From AWTP1-18 sp036504515 (GTDB taxonomy: Bacteria > Pseudomonadota > Gammaproteobacteria > Burkholderiales > Rhodocyclaceae), in assembly GCA_036504515.1 (NCBI GenBank), contig DASXVA010000012.1, forward strand, positions 372,001-436,000: a stretch of 64,000 nt of DNA, given 5' to 3'. Positions 39,855-49,806 of the stretch are shown here, piece by piece. Position 1 is the first letter of the stretch, and each line of letters starts with the position of its first letter. Under the pieces are notes generated by a model. The model had not been told where the DNA came from. It did no database searches and was given only the letters and a program-made list of their open reading frames with translations. The position numbers and the translations under genes are program-made.

Positions 39855-41870
39855 TCAGGCGCGGTTGAACCACAGCGTCAGCAAAACGAAGACACCGATA
39901 ATCATAGTGAAGGCGTATTGGTAGATATGCCCGGACTGGAACAGACGCACCAGACCGGAAATCCAACCCACTACCCGGGCAGAGCCGTTGACTACCAGAC
40001 CATCGATAAGCGTCTGGTCGCCTACTTTCCACAATCCCCTGCCTAGCAAGCGCGATCCGCCGGCAAAGAAAACCTCATTGAACTTGTCAAAGTAGTACTT
40101 GTTCTCGAACAGCACGTAAATGGGGCGGAAAACCCGGGCAATGGCAGCAGGGATTTCTGGTTTGACCATATAGAAGAACCAGGCCAGAACCACCCCTGCC
40201 ATAGCAAGGAAGAAAGGCAGTGAGGTGAATCCGTGCAATGCCATAGCGACAGCACCATGGAACTCATGCCCTAACTCTTCCAGAGCGGGATGCTTCTCCA
40301 GATTGATCTGGACAGCATCGCCGAACCAGTCGCCGAACAACATGGGTTCGATGGCGAAGAAACCAATAACCACCGAAGGAATCGCCAGCATGACCAAAGG
40401 CAGGGTCACCACAAAAGGAGACTCGTGGGGTTTTTGACCGGGAGCAAGACCATGGTGATGATCAGCAGAAGCCTCTTCATCATCGTGATCACCCTCGTGA
40501 TCGTGATGATCATGGCCGAAATTCTCTTTGCCGTGAAACACGCGGAAGTACATGCGGAAAGAGTAGAAAGCCGTAACAAAGACACCAACAATCACACAGA
40601 AGTAAGCATAGCTCGCACCGGGCAGGTGGGAAGCCTGTACTGCTTCAATAATGGAATCTTTGGAATAGAAGCCTGACAGGAAGGGGAACCCAATCAATGC
40701 CAGCGAACCCAACAGCGAGGTAATCCAGGTGACGGGCATGTACTTCCATAGTCCGCCCATATTGCGCATGTCCTGATCGTGGTGCATGCCCATGATGACG
40801 GAACCTGCACCAAGGAACAGCAAAGCCTTGAAGAAAGCGTGAGTCATCAAGTGGAACACGGCCACTGAGTAGGCTGATACGCCCAAAGCGACAGTCATGT
40901 ACCCCAGTTGCGACAAGGTAGAGTAAGCCACGACACGCTTGATATCGTTCTGGATCAAGCCGAGGAAGCCCATGAACAACGCGGTCGTTGCACCGATGAT
41001 CAGAACAAAGGACAGGGCTGTTTCAGACAATTCGAACAGCGGTGACATCCGGGTAACCATGAAGATACCTGCTGTTACCATGGTTGCCGCATGAATCAGG
41101 GCAGAGATTGGTGTCGGACCTTCCATGGAGTCAGGCAGCCATACGTGCAAGGGAACCTGAGCCGATTTACCCATGGCGCCGATAAACAGGCAGATACAGA
41201 TAACGGTAATCAGCGACCAATCAGTACCTTGGAACAACTGAGCAGCCAGTTGATCCTTGACCGCAAAGACATCAGCGTAATTCAGGCTACCGGCGTAGGA
41301 GGCCACGAGACCGATACCGAGCAGGAAGCCAAAATCGCCAACGCGGTTAACCAAAAAGGCCTTGAGATTGGCGTAGATGGCTGTAGGACGGGTATACCAG
41401 AAGCCAATCAGCAAGTAAGACACCAAACCCACAGCTTCCCAGCCGAAGAACAACTGAACGAAGTTGTTGCTCATGACCAGCATCAGCATGGAGAAGGTGA
41501 ACAAGGAGATATAGCTGAAAAAGCGCTGATAGCCGGGGTCTTCTGCCATGTAACCAATGGTGTAGATATGCACCATCAGGGAAACACTGGTCACCACCAG
41601 CATCATCATCACGGTCAACTTGTCGATGAGGAAACCAACCTGAAGGCTAAGACCACCGGTCTCCATCCAGGTATAGACAGTGCCGTTGTAGGTATGTCCG
41701 GCTTGAACGTCCTGGAAAACAATGAAGGAAAGCACCAAGGCCGCAGCAACGCCGAGGATGGTGACGGTATGAGCGCCGGCACGACCAATGGTCTTGCCAA
41801 ACAGGCCGGCCACAATGGCCCCGAACAGGGGAGCCAGGGGTACCAGCAGGTAGATAGTCTGCATGTCCAT
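39855..41870 (-). CDS. nuoL: NADH-quinone oxidoreductase subunit L
   Basis: NuoL is the distal antiporter-like subunit, with a long lateral helix at its C-terminus that bridges the membrane arm. The 671-residue chain has the usual core blocks FFGWEAVGLVSYLLIGFWYT, GKSAQVPLHVWLPDSMEGPT and DIKRVVAYSTLSQLGYMTVA. Around residues 446-475 it has a His- and Asp-rich loop (GHDHHDHEGDHDDEEASADH, then HHG). Such loops are found in some betaproteobacterial NuoL proteins and could bind metal. It starts 15 bp before the nuoK end on the operon strand. Confidence 0.98.
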   Translation of the reverse strand: MDMQTIYLLVPLAPLFGAIVAGLFGKTIGRAGAHTVTILGVAAALVLSFIVFQDVQAGHTYNGTVYTWMETGGLSLQVGFLIDKLTVMMMLVVTSVSLMVHIYTIGYMAEDPGYQRFFSYISLFTFSMLMLVMSNNFVQLFFGWEAVGLVSYLLIGFWYTRPTAIYANLKAFLVNRVGDFGFLLGIGLVASYAGSLNYADVFAVKDQLAAQLFQGTDWSLITVICICLFIGAMGKSAQVPLHVWLPDSMEGPTPISALIHAATMVTAGIFMVTRMSPLFELSETALSFVLIIGATTALFMGFLGLIQNDIKRVVAYSTLSQLGYMTVALGVSAYSVAVFHLMTHAFFKALLFLGAGSVIMGMHHDQDMRNMGGLWKYMPVTWITSLLGSLALIGFPFLSGFYSKDSIIEAVQASHLPGASYAYFCVIVGVFVTAFYSFRMYFRVFHGKENFGHDHHDHEGDHDDEEASADHHHGLAPGQKPHESPFVVTLPLVMLAIPSVVIGFFAIEPMLFGDWFGDAVQINLEKHPALEELGHEFHGAVAMALHGFTSLPFFLAMAGVVLAWFFYMVKPEIPAAIARVFRPIYVLFENKYYFDKFNEVFFAGGSRLLGRGLWKVGDQTLIDGLVVNGSARVVGWISGLVRLFQSGHIYQYAFTMIIGVFVLLTLWFNRA

Positions 41871-41885
41871 TCTTGGTTCTCTACC

Positions 41886-42203
41886 TTAGCCTTTGAGGCT
41901 ATCCAGGTCTTCCACGTTGATGGTCGAAAGGTTACGGAACAGCACCACCAGAATCGCCAAGCCGATGGCAGATTCCGCAGCCGCAACAGTCAGGATGAAA
42001 AAGACGAAAAGCTGACCGGCGGTGTCGTGCAGATAATGGGAAAAAGCAACGAAATTCAGATTTACCGCCAGCAACATCAATTCAATGGCCATCAACAACA
42101 CGATCAGATTTTTCCGGTTGAGGAAAATACCGACTACGCTAATGGCAAACAGGATTGCGCCGAGGATCAGATAGTGAGAAAGGGAAAGTGATTGACTCAA
42201 CAC
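41886..42203 (-). CDS. nuoK: NADH-quinone oxidoreductase subunit K
   Basis: NuoK is a 105-residue three-helix subunit carrying key glutamates of the central proton channel, visible in MAIELMLLAVNLNFVAFSHY and AAAESAIGLAILV. It lies 2 bp from nuoJ and 15 bp from nuoL. Confidence 0.97.
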   Translation of the reverse strand: MLSQSLSLSHYLILGAILFAISVVGIFLNRKNLIVLLMAIELMLLAVNLNFVAFSHYLHDTAGQLFVFFILTVAAAESAIGLAILVVLFRNLSTINVEDLDSLKG

Positions 42204-42205
42204 GA

Positions 42206-42844
42206 TTACTCTCCCTTAGCGGCGTCAGCCGCAGTTTCAGCAGGAATGTCCTTAACTGCATCCATTTTCACAATACGCAGACGATCATTGCGCTTGACCG
42301 ACAATTGATCCCGTGGATGCATGGCCTTGGAGTCCTTGCGCTTGCGATTTGTCAGCAGTACAGCGGCGACAATACCAACCAGCAGGATGATTGAAGCAAG
42401 TTCAAAGGGATAGACATAATCAGTGAAAAGAGCGCGACCCAATTCCTTGGTATTGCTCACTCCTTCAACAGCAACAGGCTCGGGCATAGCATCGAGGCCG
42501 AAATAACGCCCACCAAGCACCATGGACATTTCGGCCACCATCAACAAACCAATCGTGGCGCCAAAAGGAAGATAGCTCCAGAATCCTTTTCGCAAGCTCT
42601 CGACATTGATATCCAACATCATCACGACGAACAGGAAAAGCACCATTACCGCGCCAACATAAACAACCAGTAATGCAATGGCGAGGAATTCTGCCTGAAG
42701 CAGGAACCAGATGCCTGATGCATTGAAAAAGGCGAGCACAAGATAGAGGACTGCATGCACAGGATTGCGAGCCGTAATGACACGCAGGCTGGCAAAAAGC
42801 ATCAGTGCAGAAAATACGTAAAAAAGCAGTGTCTTGAATTCCAT
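42206..42844 (-). CDS. nuoJ: NADH-quinone oxidoreductase subunit J
   Basis: NuoJ is a 212-residue membrane subunit with five helices. The glycine-containing third helix (ALLVVYVGAVMVLFLFVVMM) undergoes the pi-bulge change seen in other complex I structures. A charged tail (MHPRDQLSVKRNDRLRIVKM, then DAVKD) extends beyond the usual core. It is 6 bp from nuoI. Confidence 0.97.
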   Translation of the reverse strand: MEFKTLLFYVFSALMLFASLRVITARNPVHAVLYLVLAFFNASGIWFLLQAEFLAIALLVVYVGAVMVLFLFVVMMLDINVESLRKGFWSYLPFGATIGLLMVAEMSMVLGGRYFGLDAMPEPVAVEGVSNTKELGRALFTDYVYPFELASIILLVGIVAAVLLTNRKRKDSKAMHPRDQLSVKRNDRLRIVKMDAVKDIPAETAADAAKGE

Positions 42845-42850
42845 GGCGGA

Positions 42851-43336
42851 TTACCGGAACTTTGCGTCAGCTTCACGATCTGCGGCGATCTGGGGTTCAT
42901 AACGATCCCCGTTGGCCAGCAGCATCTGCTTGGTGTAATACAGGTCGCCCCGCTCTTCGCCGTGATATTCAAAAACACGGGTTTCAACAATGGCGTCCAC
43001 CGGGCAGGCTTCCTCACAGAAGCCGCAAAAGATGCACTTGGTCAGATCAATGTCGTAACGGGTCGTACGCCGGCTACCATCGTCTCTTTGTGCTGACTCG
43101 ATAGTAATAGCCATGGCGGGACAAACTGCCTCGCACAATTTACAAGCGATACAACGCTCTTCACCATTGGGATAGCGGCGCAAGGCATGTAAACCACGGA
43201 AACGATTGGACAGCGGCGTCTTCTCTTCCGGGTAACGAACAGTAATTTTTCGGGCAAACAGATAGCGGCCGGTAATGGCCATGCCCTTGAGCAGTTCCTT
43301 GAGGAACAGGCTGCCGATGAAATCTCTGGCTCCCAT
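42851..43336 (-). CDS. nuoI: NADH-quinone oxidoreductase subunit I
   Basis: NuoI is the TYKY-type subunit that holds two 4Fe-4S clusters (N6a and N6b) on the electron path to quinone. The two cysteine motifs are CIACKLCEAVCPA and CIFCGFCEEACPV. The 161-residue length is typical. It lies 10 bp from nuoH. Confidence 0.98.
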   Translation of the reverse strand: MGARDFIGSLFLKELLKGMAITGRYLFARKITVRYPEEKTPLSNRFRGLHALRRYPNGEERCIACKLCEAVCPAMAITIESAQRDDGSRRTTRYDIDLTKCIFCGFCEEACPVDAIVETRVFEYHGEERGDLYYTKQMLLANGDRYEPQIAADREADAKFR

Positions 43337-43346
43337 AATTCCTATC

Positions 43347-44399
43347 TCACTTCCAGATATTAAGCGGCGACATCATCCACACACCAATGACTGGGATCCA
43401 CACCAGACAAAGGGGGACGAACACTTTCCAGCCCAGACGCATGATCTGGTCGTAACGATAACGGGGGAATGTGGCCCGAATCCAGAGGAAGAAGAAGAAC
43501 ACGGCCCCCATCTTCAATGCCAGCCACAGGAAACTATCTGGCAGGAAACCAACAGGAGACGACCAGCCACCAAGGAAGAAGATCGAAGTCATCGCCCCCA
43601 CCAGCATCATGTTGGCGTATTCGGCAAGGAAGAACAGAGCGAAAGACATCCCTGAATATTCGACCATGTGTCCGGCGACAATTTCAGACTCACCTTCAAC
43701 CACGTCAAAAGGTGCCCGATTGGTTTCAGCCACCCCGGAAATCAAGTAGACCAAAAACATTGGGAACAGAGGCAGCCAGTTCCAGGACAGGAAGTTGATC
43801 CCCATATCGGCGAACATGCCCTTTTCCTGACCGCGAACGATGTCTGTCAGATTCAAACTATTGGACACCATCAATACCACGATGATCGCCAGCCCCATGG
43901 AAACCTCGTAGGAAACCATCTGCGCAGCAGCACGCATGGCACCGAGGAAAGGATATTTGGAGTTGGATGCCCAACCGGCAATGATCACACCATAGACACC
44001 AAAAGATGTCATGGCCAAGGCCATCAGCACGCCGGCATCAATATTGGACAGTACCCAACCATCAGAAAACGGAACAATTGCCCACACAGCCAGTGCTGGC
44101 GCCATTGCGAGGATGGGGCCCAACAGAAACAGCTTTGCATCTGCACGGACAGGGATAATAATTTCTTTGAAGATCAGCTTGACCCCGTCAGCCAAGGGTT
44201 GCAGCAGACCGAAGGGGCCGACACGGTTTGGCCCCATACGGACATGCATCCATGCCAGAACTTTCCGCTCAGCCAGCGTCATGTAGGCAACGGCGCCCAA
44301 AAGCGGGGCAAGAATGCCAACAATTTTGGCCAGGGTCCAGACCAGAGGCCAAATAGGTCCGAACAGGGCCTGCCCGGTTTGAATGATTTCGTTCATCAA
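43347..44399 (-). CDS. nuoH: NADH-quinone oxidoreductase subunit H
   Basis: NuoH is the 350-residue membrane subunit that forms the quinone tunnel entrance with NuoB and NuoD. Conserved segments are AERKVLAWMHVRMGPNRVGP, GVYGVIIAGWASNSKYPFLG, SGVAETNRAPFDVVEGESEI and WIRATFPRYRYDQIM. It overlaps the end of nuoG by 4 bases. Confidence 0.98.
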   Translation of the reverse strand: MMNEIIQTGQALFGPIWPLVWTLAKIVGILAPLLGAVAYMTLAERKVLAWMHVRMGPNRVGPFGLLQPLADGVKLIFKEIIIPVRADAKLFLLGPILAMAPALAVWAIVPFSDGWVLSNIDAGVLMALAMTSFGVYGVIIAGWASNSKYPFLGAMRAAAQMVSYEVSMGLAIIVVLMVSNSLNLTDIVRGQEKGMFADMGINFLSWNWLPLFPMFLVYLISGVAETNRAPFDVVEGESEIVAGHMVEYSGMSFALFFLAEYANMMLVGAMTSIFFLGGWSSPVGFLPDSFLWLALKMGAVFFFFLWIRATFPRYRYDQIMRLGWKVFVPLCLVWIPVIGVWMMSPLNIWK

Positions 44400-46729
44400 G
44401 CCTTCTCCACGGTCAGGGTAGAGAACTGCTTACCCAAAGCAACGGTGCTTACATGGGCAGCAGCGATACGCAGAGCATTGTCAGGAACAGAAGCATCCAG
44501 TTTTGCAGTCAGACTGACGTTCCCCTCCCCTTGTTTGACCACAATGTTGTCGCCATCAGCAACACCGACCGACATCAGAGTCGCAGCACTCATTCGAGCG
44601 ACCGGAGTGGATGCATCAAGAGTTGCTTGCAGACTGGGGGCACGGCGAACCAATGCATCACTGAAATACAGAGGAATGTCAGCAACGCGTTCAAGCTGAT
44701 TTCCACTTGCAGACAGACTCACAGCCACACCAATGACATCATTATTCAGCCCGCTGACAAACTCCGGCTTACCGCCCAAAACTTCATCGCGAACTTCTTC
44801 ACTGCTGTTGTAATCAAAGCCGGGCAACTCAAGCAAATTACCCAACACGCGCAGCACCTTCCACGCCGGACGAGTCTCAGCTAGGGGCTTAGTCACTGCA
44901 TAAAAGCTCTGCACACGGCCTTCAGTATTGATGAAAGTTCCAGACGTTTCAGCGAAAGGTGAAACGGGCAACAATACATCGGCGTATTCAAGTGCTGCGG
45001 CAGACTTGAAGGAAGACAGCACAACAACCGTCTTCGCCTGTTTCAGTGCTGCCAATGCTGCCCGTCCATCGGCCGTATCAAACTCAGGCTCAATACCCAA
45101 AAGGACATAAGCTTGACGTGGTTCATTCAGGAGGCGAGCAGCATTGAGGCCAGATTTTTGCGGCAGTGCTTTAGCCACATAGCCACCAACACTGTTGGCA
45201 GCCTCGGCAAGCAGACCGACCTTGATACCGGTAATTGTCGCGAGTTGCTGTGCTAGGGCTTGCAACACGGAAGCTTGGGGGTGCTGCTGAGCAAAGTTAC
45301 CCAACAACACAGCACCAGCACGGGCCGAGCTAAGACTTTCTGCAATTTTCTTGGCTTCAGCACTAACGGTAACGGCAGCAACGACGCCATCAACTGCAGT
45401 ACCCTTGATCTCAGCAGCAGCCTTAACCACTTGAGCCAGCAAATCAGGCAACAGAGAAGGCTTAACGATTGCTTTGGCGAACAGCTTGCTCAGCAAATCA
45501 TCATCACTGGAATGGATGACGCTGACCTGGGTCAAGCGCTTGGCGACCTGACGTAACCGCTGGGCCAGCAAAGGTTGCTCCTTACGCAGGAAGGAACCCA
45601 CCACCAGTACGCGATCCAGCTTGGAGATATCTGAAACCTTCATGCCAAGCCAAGGCGTTCCCATGTGCTTACCATCGGCACTAAAGTCGGTCTGACGCAG
45701 ACGGAAATCAATATTGTCAGATCCGATACCACGTAACAACTTGCCGGCAAGCGACATTTCTTCCAAGGTGGCGTTGGGACTCACTAGTGCGCCAACCGAG
45801 TCGCCACCATGGGTCTTGACCACATCACGCAAGGCGTGGGAAACATAGTCGAGAGCGACGTTCCACTCGGCTTCTTTCCACTCGCCACCCTGCTTGACCA
45901 TTGGCTTGGTTAAACGATCAGGTGCATTGAGGCCTTCATAGGAAAAACGATCCCGGTCAGACAACCAGCATTCGTTAATCTCTTCGTTTTCCAGGGGCAG
46001 AACGCGCATCACTTTGTCGTGCTTGGTCTGCACGATCAAGTTGCTACCGAGGCCATCGTGGGGGCTGACGGACTTGCGACGAGATAACTCCCAAGTACGG
46101 GCGGAGAAACGGAATGGCTTGGAAGTCAGCGCACCAACGGGGCACAGATCGATGATATTGCCCGACAGCTCGGTAGTCACTGTACTTTCAACAAAGGGCA
46201 TGATCTCGGCGCGATCACCACGGAAAGCCTGTCCCATTTCCATGAACCCGGCAATTTCCTGTGTGAACCGAACGCAGCGAGTGCAATTGATGCAACGAGT
46301 CATGTCGGTGGACACCAGAGGACCTAGGTCCTTATTGGTAACGACTCGCTTTTCTTCTTCGTAGCGAGATTGGCCTGCACCATAGCCTACAGCCAAGTCC
46401 TGCAACTGACATTCGCCGCCCTGATCGCAGATCGGGCAATCCAGCGGATGGTTGATCAGCAGAAACTCCATTACCCCCTCCTGCGCCTTGAGCGCCAGAT
46501 CGGAATGGGTAAATACCTTCATGCCATTGGTCACTGGAGTGGCGCAGGCGGGCATCGGCTTGGGAGCTTTTTCTACTTGAACAAGACACATCCGGCAGTT
46601 GGCCGCGATGGATAGTTTCTTGTGATAACAGAAATGGGGAATATAGGTGCCTGCCTGGTGAGCGGCATCCATGATGGTGCTGCCGTCTTCAACTTGCAGC
46701 TGTTTACCGTCGATTTCGATTTCTAGCAT
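44396..46729 (-). CDS. nuoG: NADH-quinone oxidoreductase subunit G
   Basis: NuoG is the large 777-residue iron-sulfur subunit of the peripheral arm. The N-terminal domain has the 2Fe-2S ligands (FCYHKKLSIAANCRMC and a later ACATPV), the His-containing N5 motif HPLDCPICDQGGECQLQ, and the N4 motif CINCTRCVRF with its distant partner DLCPVGAL. The remainder is a molybdopterin-oxidoreductase-like domain without active cofactor residues. It overlaps nuoH by 4 bases and lies 11 bp from nuoF. Confidence 0.98.
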   Translation of the reverse strand: MLEIEIDGKQLQVEDGSTIMDAAHQAGTYIPHFCYHKKLSIAANCRMCLVQVEKAPKPMPACATPVTNGMKVFTHSDLALKAQEGVMEFLLINHPLDCPICDQGGECQLQDLAVGYGAGQSRYEEEKRVVTNKDLGPLVSTDMTRCINCTRCVRFTQEIAGFMEMGQAFRGDRAEIMPFVESTVTTELSGNIIDLCPVGALTSKPFRFSARTWELSRRKSVSPHDGLGSNLIVQTKHDKVMRVLPLENEEINECWLSDRDRFSYEGLNAPDRLTKPMVKQGGEWKEAEWNVALDYVSHALRDVVKTHGGDSVGALVSPNATLEEMSLAGKLLRGIGSDNIDFRLRQTDFSADGKHMGTPWLGMKVSDISKLDRVLVVGSFLRKEQPLLAQRLRQVAKRLTQVSVIHSSDDDLLSKLFAKAIVKPSLLPDLLAQVVKAAAEIKGTAVDGVVAAVTVSAEAKKIAESLSSARAGAVLLGNFAQQHPQASVLQALAQQLATITGIKVGLLAEAANSVGGYVAKALPQKSGLNAARLLNEPRQAYVLLGIEPEFDTADGRAALAALKQAKTVVVLSSFKSAAALEYADVLLPVSPFAETSGTFINTEGRVQSFYAVTKPLAETRPAWKVLRVLGNLLELPGFDYNSSEEVRDEVLGGKPEFVSGLNNDVIGVAVSLSASGNQLERVADIPLYFSDALVRRAPSLQATLDASTPVARMSAATLMSVGVADGDNIVVKQGEGNVSLTAKLDASVPDNALRIAAAHVSTVALGKQFSTLTVEKA

Positions 46730-46740
46730 GACGGGCCGTA

Positions 46741-48075
46741 TCAGGACTGAGAACTGCGGTGGAAGGTACTACCAGCCCATTGCACATCTTTGGACACCAA
46801 GCATTGCTTGTGTTCAATGTGATGTTCAAATTCGGACCGGAAGTGCTTGACGAAGCTGTTGACCGGGAAAGAGGCCGCGTCGCCAAGGGCGCAGATCGTG
46901 CGCCCCATAATTTTGGGTGTAATGCTGAGCAACAGATCCAAGTCATCGGGACGACCCAAACCGTTTTCGATACGATGAACGACCTTGTACAACCAGCCAG
47001 TGCCTTCACGGCAAGGCGTACATTGACCACAGGACTCTTCCCAGTAGAAATAGGAGAGACGCTCCAGAGCCTTGACCATACAAACGGTTTCGTCCATCAC
47101 AATCACAGCGCCAGAACCCAGCATAGAGCCAGCCTTGGAGATGGAGTCGTAATCCATGGTGCATTCCATCATCACATCACCGGGCAAAACCGGAGCAGAA
47201 GAACCACCAGGAATTACTGCCTTCAATTTGCGACCACTGCGCATGCCGCCTGCCATTTCCAACAACTTGGAAAAGGGTGTGCCAAGGGGAATTTCGTAGT
47301 TGCCAGGCTTATTGACATGACCGGATACCGAGAACAACTTGGTACCACCATTGTTGGGCTTACCCAAATTGAGAAACTGCTCACCACCCATGCGCAGAAT
47401 GAAAGGCACGGAGGCGAAGGTTTCGGTATTGTTGATAGTCGTGGGACGACCATAGAGGCCGAAACTAGCCGGGAATGGAGGCTTGAATCGGGGCTGCCCC
47501 TTCTTGCCTTCAATCGATTCCAGCAAACCGGTTTCTTCGCCACAAATATAAGCGCCGTAACCGTGATGACCGAAAAGATCGAAGCTGAAGCCGGAGCCCT
47601 TCAGATTTTCACCAAGGAAACCTGCCGTACGCGCTTCGTCAAGGGCAGCCTCAAAACGCTGGTAAATCTCGAAAATTTCGCCGTGAATATAGTTATAGCC
47701 ACGAGCAGCACCCATTGCATAACCGGCAATGATCATGCCCTCAATCACAGCATGAGGGTCGTAACGCATCAAATCGCGGTCTTTGAAAGTACCAGGCTCG
47801 CCTTCGTCGGTATTACAAACAACGTATTTGTCGCCAGGAATGCCCTTGGGCATGAAGCTCCATTTGAGGCCGGTAGGAAAACCGGCGCCGCCACGACCAC
47901 GCAGCACTGAAGCCTTGATGGTGGCAATAATGTCGTCAGGGGAAGTTTTTTCCGCAAGGATTTTGCTCAGGGCTTCGTAACCGCCCCGTGCCATGTATTC
48001 CTTGATGCCCCAACCAGCATCGCCCTTGCCCCAGCCAGCGGAAAGTACGGGATTGATGGTATCGATCAGCGCCAT
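46741..48075 (-). CDS. nuoF: NADH-quinone oxidoreductase subunit F
   Basis: NuoF binds NADH, FMN and the first 4Fe-4S cluster (N3). The start at 48075 (MALIDTINPVL, 444 aa) is preferred to a longer frame that would run through nuoE. The nucleotide- and FMN-binding glycine segments are LRGRGGAGFPTGLKWSFMPK and CNTDEGEPGTFKDRDLMRYD; the cluster ligands are in SCGQCTPCREGT and the later TICALGDAA. The gene begins 1 bp after nuoE ends. Confidence 0.98.
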   Translation of the reverse strand: MALIDTINPVLSAGWGKGDAGWGIKEYMARGGYEALSKILAEKTSPDDIIATIKASVLRGRGGAGFPTGLKWSFMPKGIPGDKYVVCNTDEGEPGTFKDRDLMRYDPHAVIEGMIIAGYAMGAARGYNYIHGEIFEIYQRFEAALDEARTAGFLGENLKGSGFSFDLFGHHGYGAYICGEETGLLESIEGKKGQPRFKPPFPASFGLYGRPTTINNTETFASVPFILRMGGEQFLNLGKPNNGGTKLFSVSGHVNKPGNYEIPLGTPFSKLLEMAGGMRSGRKLKAVIPGGSSAPVLPGDVMMECTMDYDSISKAGSMLGSGAVIVMDETVCMVKALERLSYFYWEESCGQCTPCREGTGWLYKVVHRIENGLGRPDDLDLLLSITPKIMGRTICALGDAASFPVNSFVKHFRSEFEHHIEHKQCLVSKDVQWAGSTFHRSSQS

Positions 48076-48076
48076 C

Positions 48077-48550
48077 TCACTTGCACTCCGCCAAAAGTTT
48101 GTCGATTTCCTCGGGATGCATGAACGAACACATCCTGTGGTTGTTAACAATCATCACCGGCGCATCGCCGCAAGCCCCCATGCACTCGCTTTCTTTCAGC
48201 GTAATGGTGCCATCGGGAGTGGTTTCGTTGAAATCAATTCCCAGCTTCTGCTTGATGTACTCCGCAGCATGAACGCCGCCAGAAAGCGCACAGGGAAGGT
48301 TGGTACAGACAGACAACTTGAATTTGCCCACCGGCTCCAAGTTATACATGTTGTAAAAGCTCGCGACCTCGTAAGCAGCCATCGGGGCCATGCCCAGATA
48401 TTTGGCAACAAACTCGATGGTCTCCGCAGCCAACCAACCCTTTTCTTCCTGGGCAATGGCAAGGGAGGCCATCACGGCTGATTGCTTCTGGTCTGCCGGA
48501 TATTTGGCGACCTCGCGATCAATCTTTTTAAGTGATTCCTGGCTCAACAT
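48077..48550 (-). CDS. nuoE: NADH-quinone oxidoreductase subunit E
   Basis: NuoE is the 157-residue thioredoxin-like subunit with the 2Fe-2S cluster N1a. The ligands are visible in CTNLPCALSGG and ECMGACGDAPV. It follows nuoD by 2 bp and precedes nuoF directly. Confidence 0.98.
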   Translation of the reverse strand: MLSQESLKKIDREVAKYPADQKQSAVMASLAIAQEEKGWLAAETIEFVAKYLGMAPMAAYEVASFYNMYNLEPVGKFKLSVCTNLPCALSGGVHAAEYIKQKLGIDFNETTPDGTITLKESECMGACGDAPVMIVNNHRMCSFMHPEEIDKLLAECK

Positions 48551-48552
48551 GG

Positions 48553-49806
48553 TTATCTGTCAATCTCGCCGAACACGACGTCCATGGTGCCGATAATGGT
48601 TACGGCATCCGCAATCATGTGCCCCTTGCCCATTTCATCCAGCGCAGCCAGATGGGCGAAACCAGGAGCCCGCAGCTTCATACGATAGGGCTTGTTCGCC
48701 CCATCGGAAATCAGGTACACACCGAACTCACCCTTGGGATGTTCCACTGCAGCATAGGCCTCACCAGCGGGAACATGGATGCCTTCGGAAAAGAGTTTGA
48801 AGTGATGGATCAACTCTTCCATGTTGGACTTCATCTTTTCCCGCGCCGGAGGCGCAACCTTATGGTTATCAGCGATAACGGGACCAGGATTCTTGCGCAG
48901 CCACTCAATACACTGCTTCATGATCCGAGTTGATTGACGCATTTCCTCAACACGCACCAAATACCGGTCATAGGAATCGCCATTCACGCCGACAGGAATA
49001 TCAAAATCCAGACGATCATAAACCTCGTAGGGCTGCTTCTTTCGCAGATCCCATTCCACGCCTGATCCACGCAGCATGGCACCGGTAAAGCCCAACTGCA
49101 GGGCACGCTCGGGAGAGACAACACCCACACCAACGGTACGCTGCTTCCAGATACGGTTATCTGTCAGCAACCCTTCGTATTCGTCGATATACGCAGGGAA
49201 TCGATTGCAGAAGTCATCAAGAAAGTCCAACAGGGAGCCTTGACGCGCCTCGTTGAGATTCCGCACAGTTTCCGCGTTTTTGAACCGGGAAATCTCATAC
49301 TTAGGCATGCGATCCGGTAAGTCACGATACACGCCACCGGGACGGTAATACGCCGCGTGCAAACGCGCCCCCGAGACTGCCTCATAGGCATCCATCAGAT
49401 CTTCACGATCACGGAAGGCATAGAGCATGACAGCCATGGCCCCGATATCGAGCGCGTGAGTGCCAATATTCAAAAGGTGATTCAGGACACGCGTCACCTC
49501 ATCGAACAACACCCGGATGTACTGGCCGCGCTCAGGCACTTCAATGCCCAGCATCTTTTCCAGCGACAGGCAGTAAGCGTGCTCATTACACATCATGGAC
49601 ACGTAATCAAGCCGATCCATGTAAGGAACAGACTGAATCCAGGTGCGAGTTTCCGCCAGCTTTTCTGTTGCCCGATGCAACAGACCGATGTGCGGATCGG
49701 AGCGAACAATAACTTCGCCATCCAGCTCCAGCACCAAGCGCAGCACACCATGCGCAGCAGGGTGCTGCGGACCGAAGTTCAGTGTGTAGTTACGAATTTC
49801 AGCCAC
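48553..49806 (-). CDS. nuoD: NADH-quinone oxidoreductase subunit D
   Basis: NuoD is the 417-residue hydrogenase-like subunit that lines the quinone site. Conserved segments are FGPQHPAAHGVLRLVLELDG, DPHIGLLHRATEKLAE, PYMDRLDYVSMMCNEHAY and the C-terminal YLISDGANKPYRMKLRAPGF. Here it is separate from nuoC, overlapping it by 8 bases, unlike the fused NuoCD of enterobacteria. Confidence 0.98.
   Translation of the reverse strand: MAEIRNYTLNFGPQHPAAHGVLRLVLELDGEVIVRSDPHIGLLHRATEKLAETRTWIQSVPYMDRLDYVSMMCNEHAYCLSLEKMLGIEVPERGQYIRVLFDEVTRVLNHLLNIGTHALDIGAMAVMLYAFRDREDLMDAYEAVSGARLHAAYYRPGGVYRDLPDRMPKYEISRFKNAETVRNLNEARQGSLLDFLDDFCNRFPAYIDEYEGLLTDNRIWKQRTVGVGVVSPERALQLGFTGAMLRGSGVEWDLRKKQPYEVYDRLDFDIPVGVNGDSYDRYLVRVEEMRQSTRIMKQCIEWLRKNPGPVIADNHKVAPPAREKMKSNMEELIHHFKLFSEGIHVPAGEAYAAVEHPKGEFGVYLISDGANKPYRMKLRAPGFAHLAALDEMGKGHMIADAVTIIGTMDVVFGEIDR

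Noticed and set aside
41091..42191. 366-codon open frame on the plus strand
   Set aside because: Antisense to nuoL and nuoK; composition (many Gln and His) is typical of a shadow frame.
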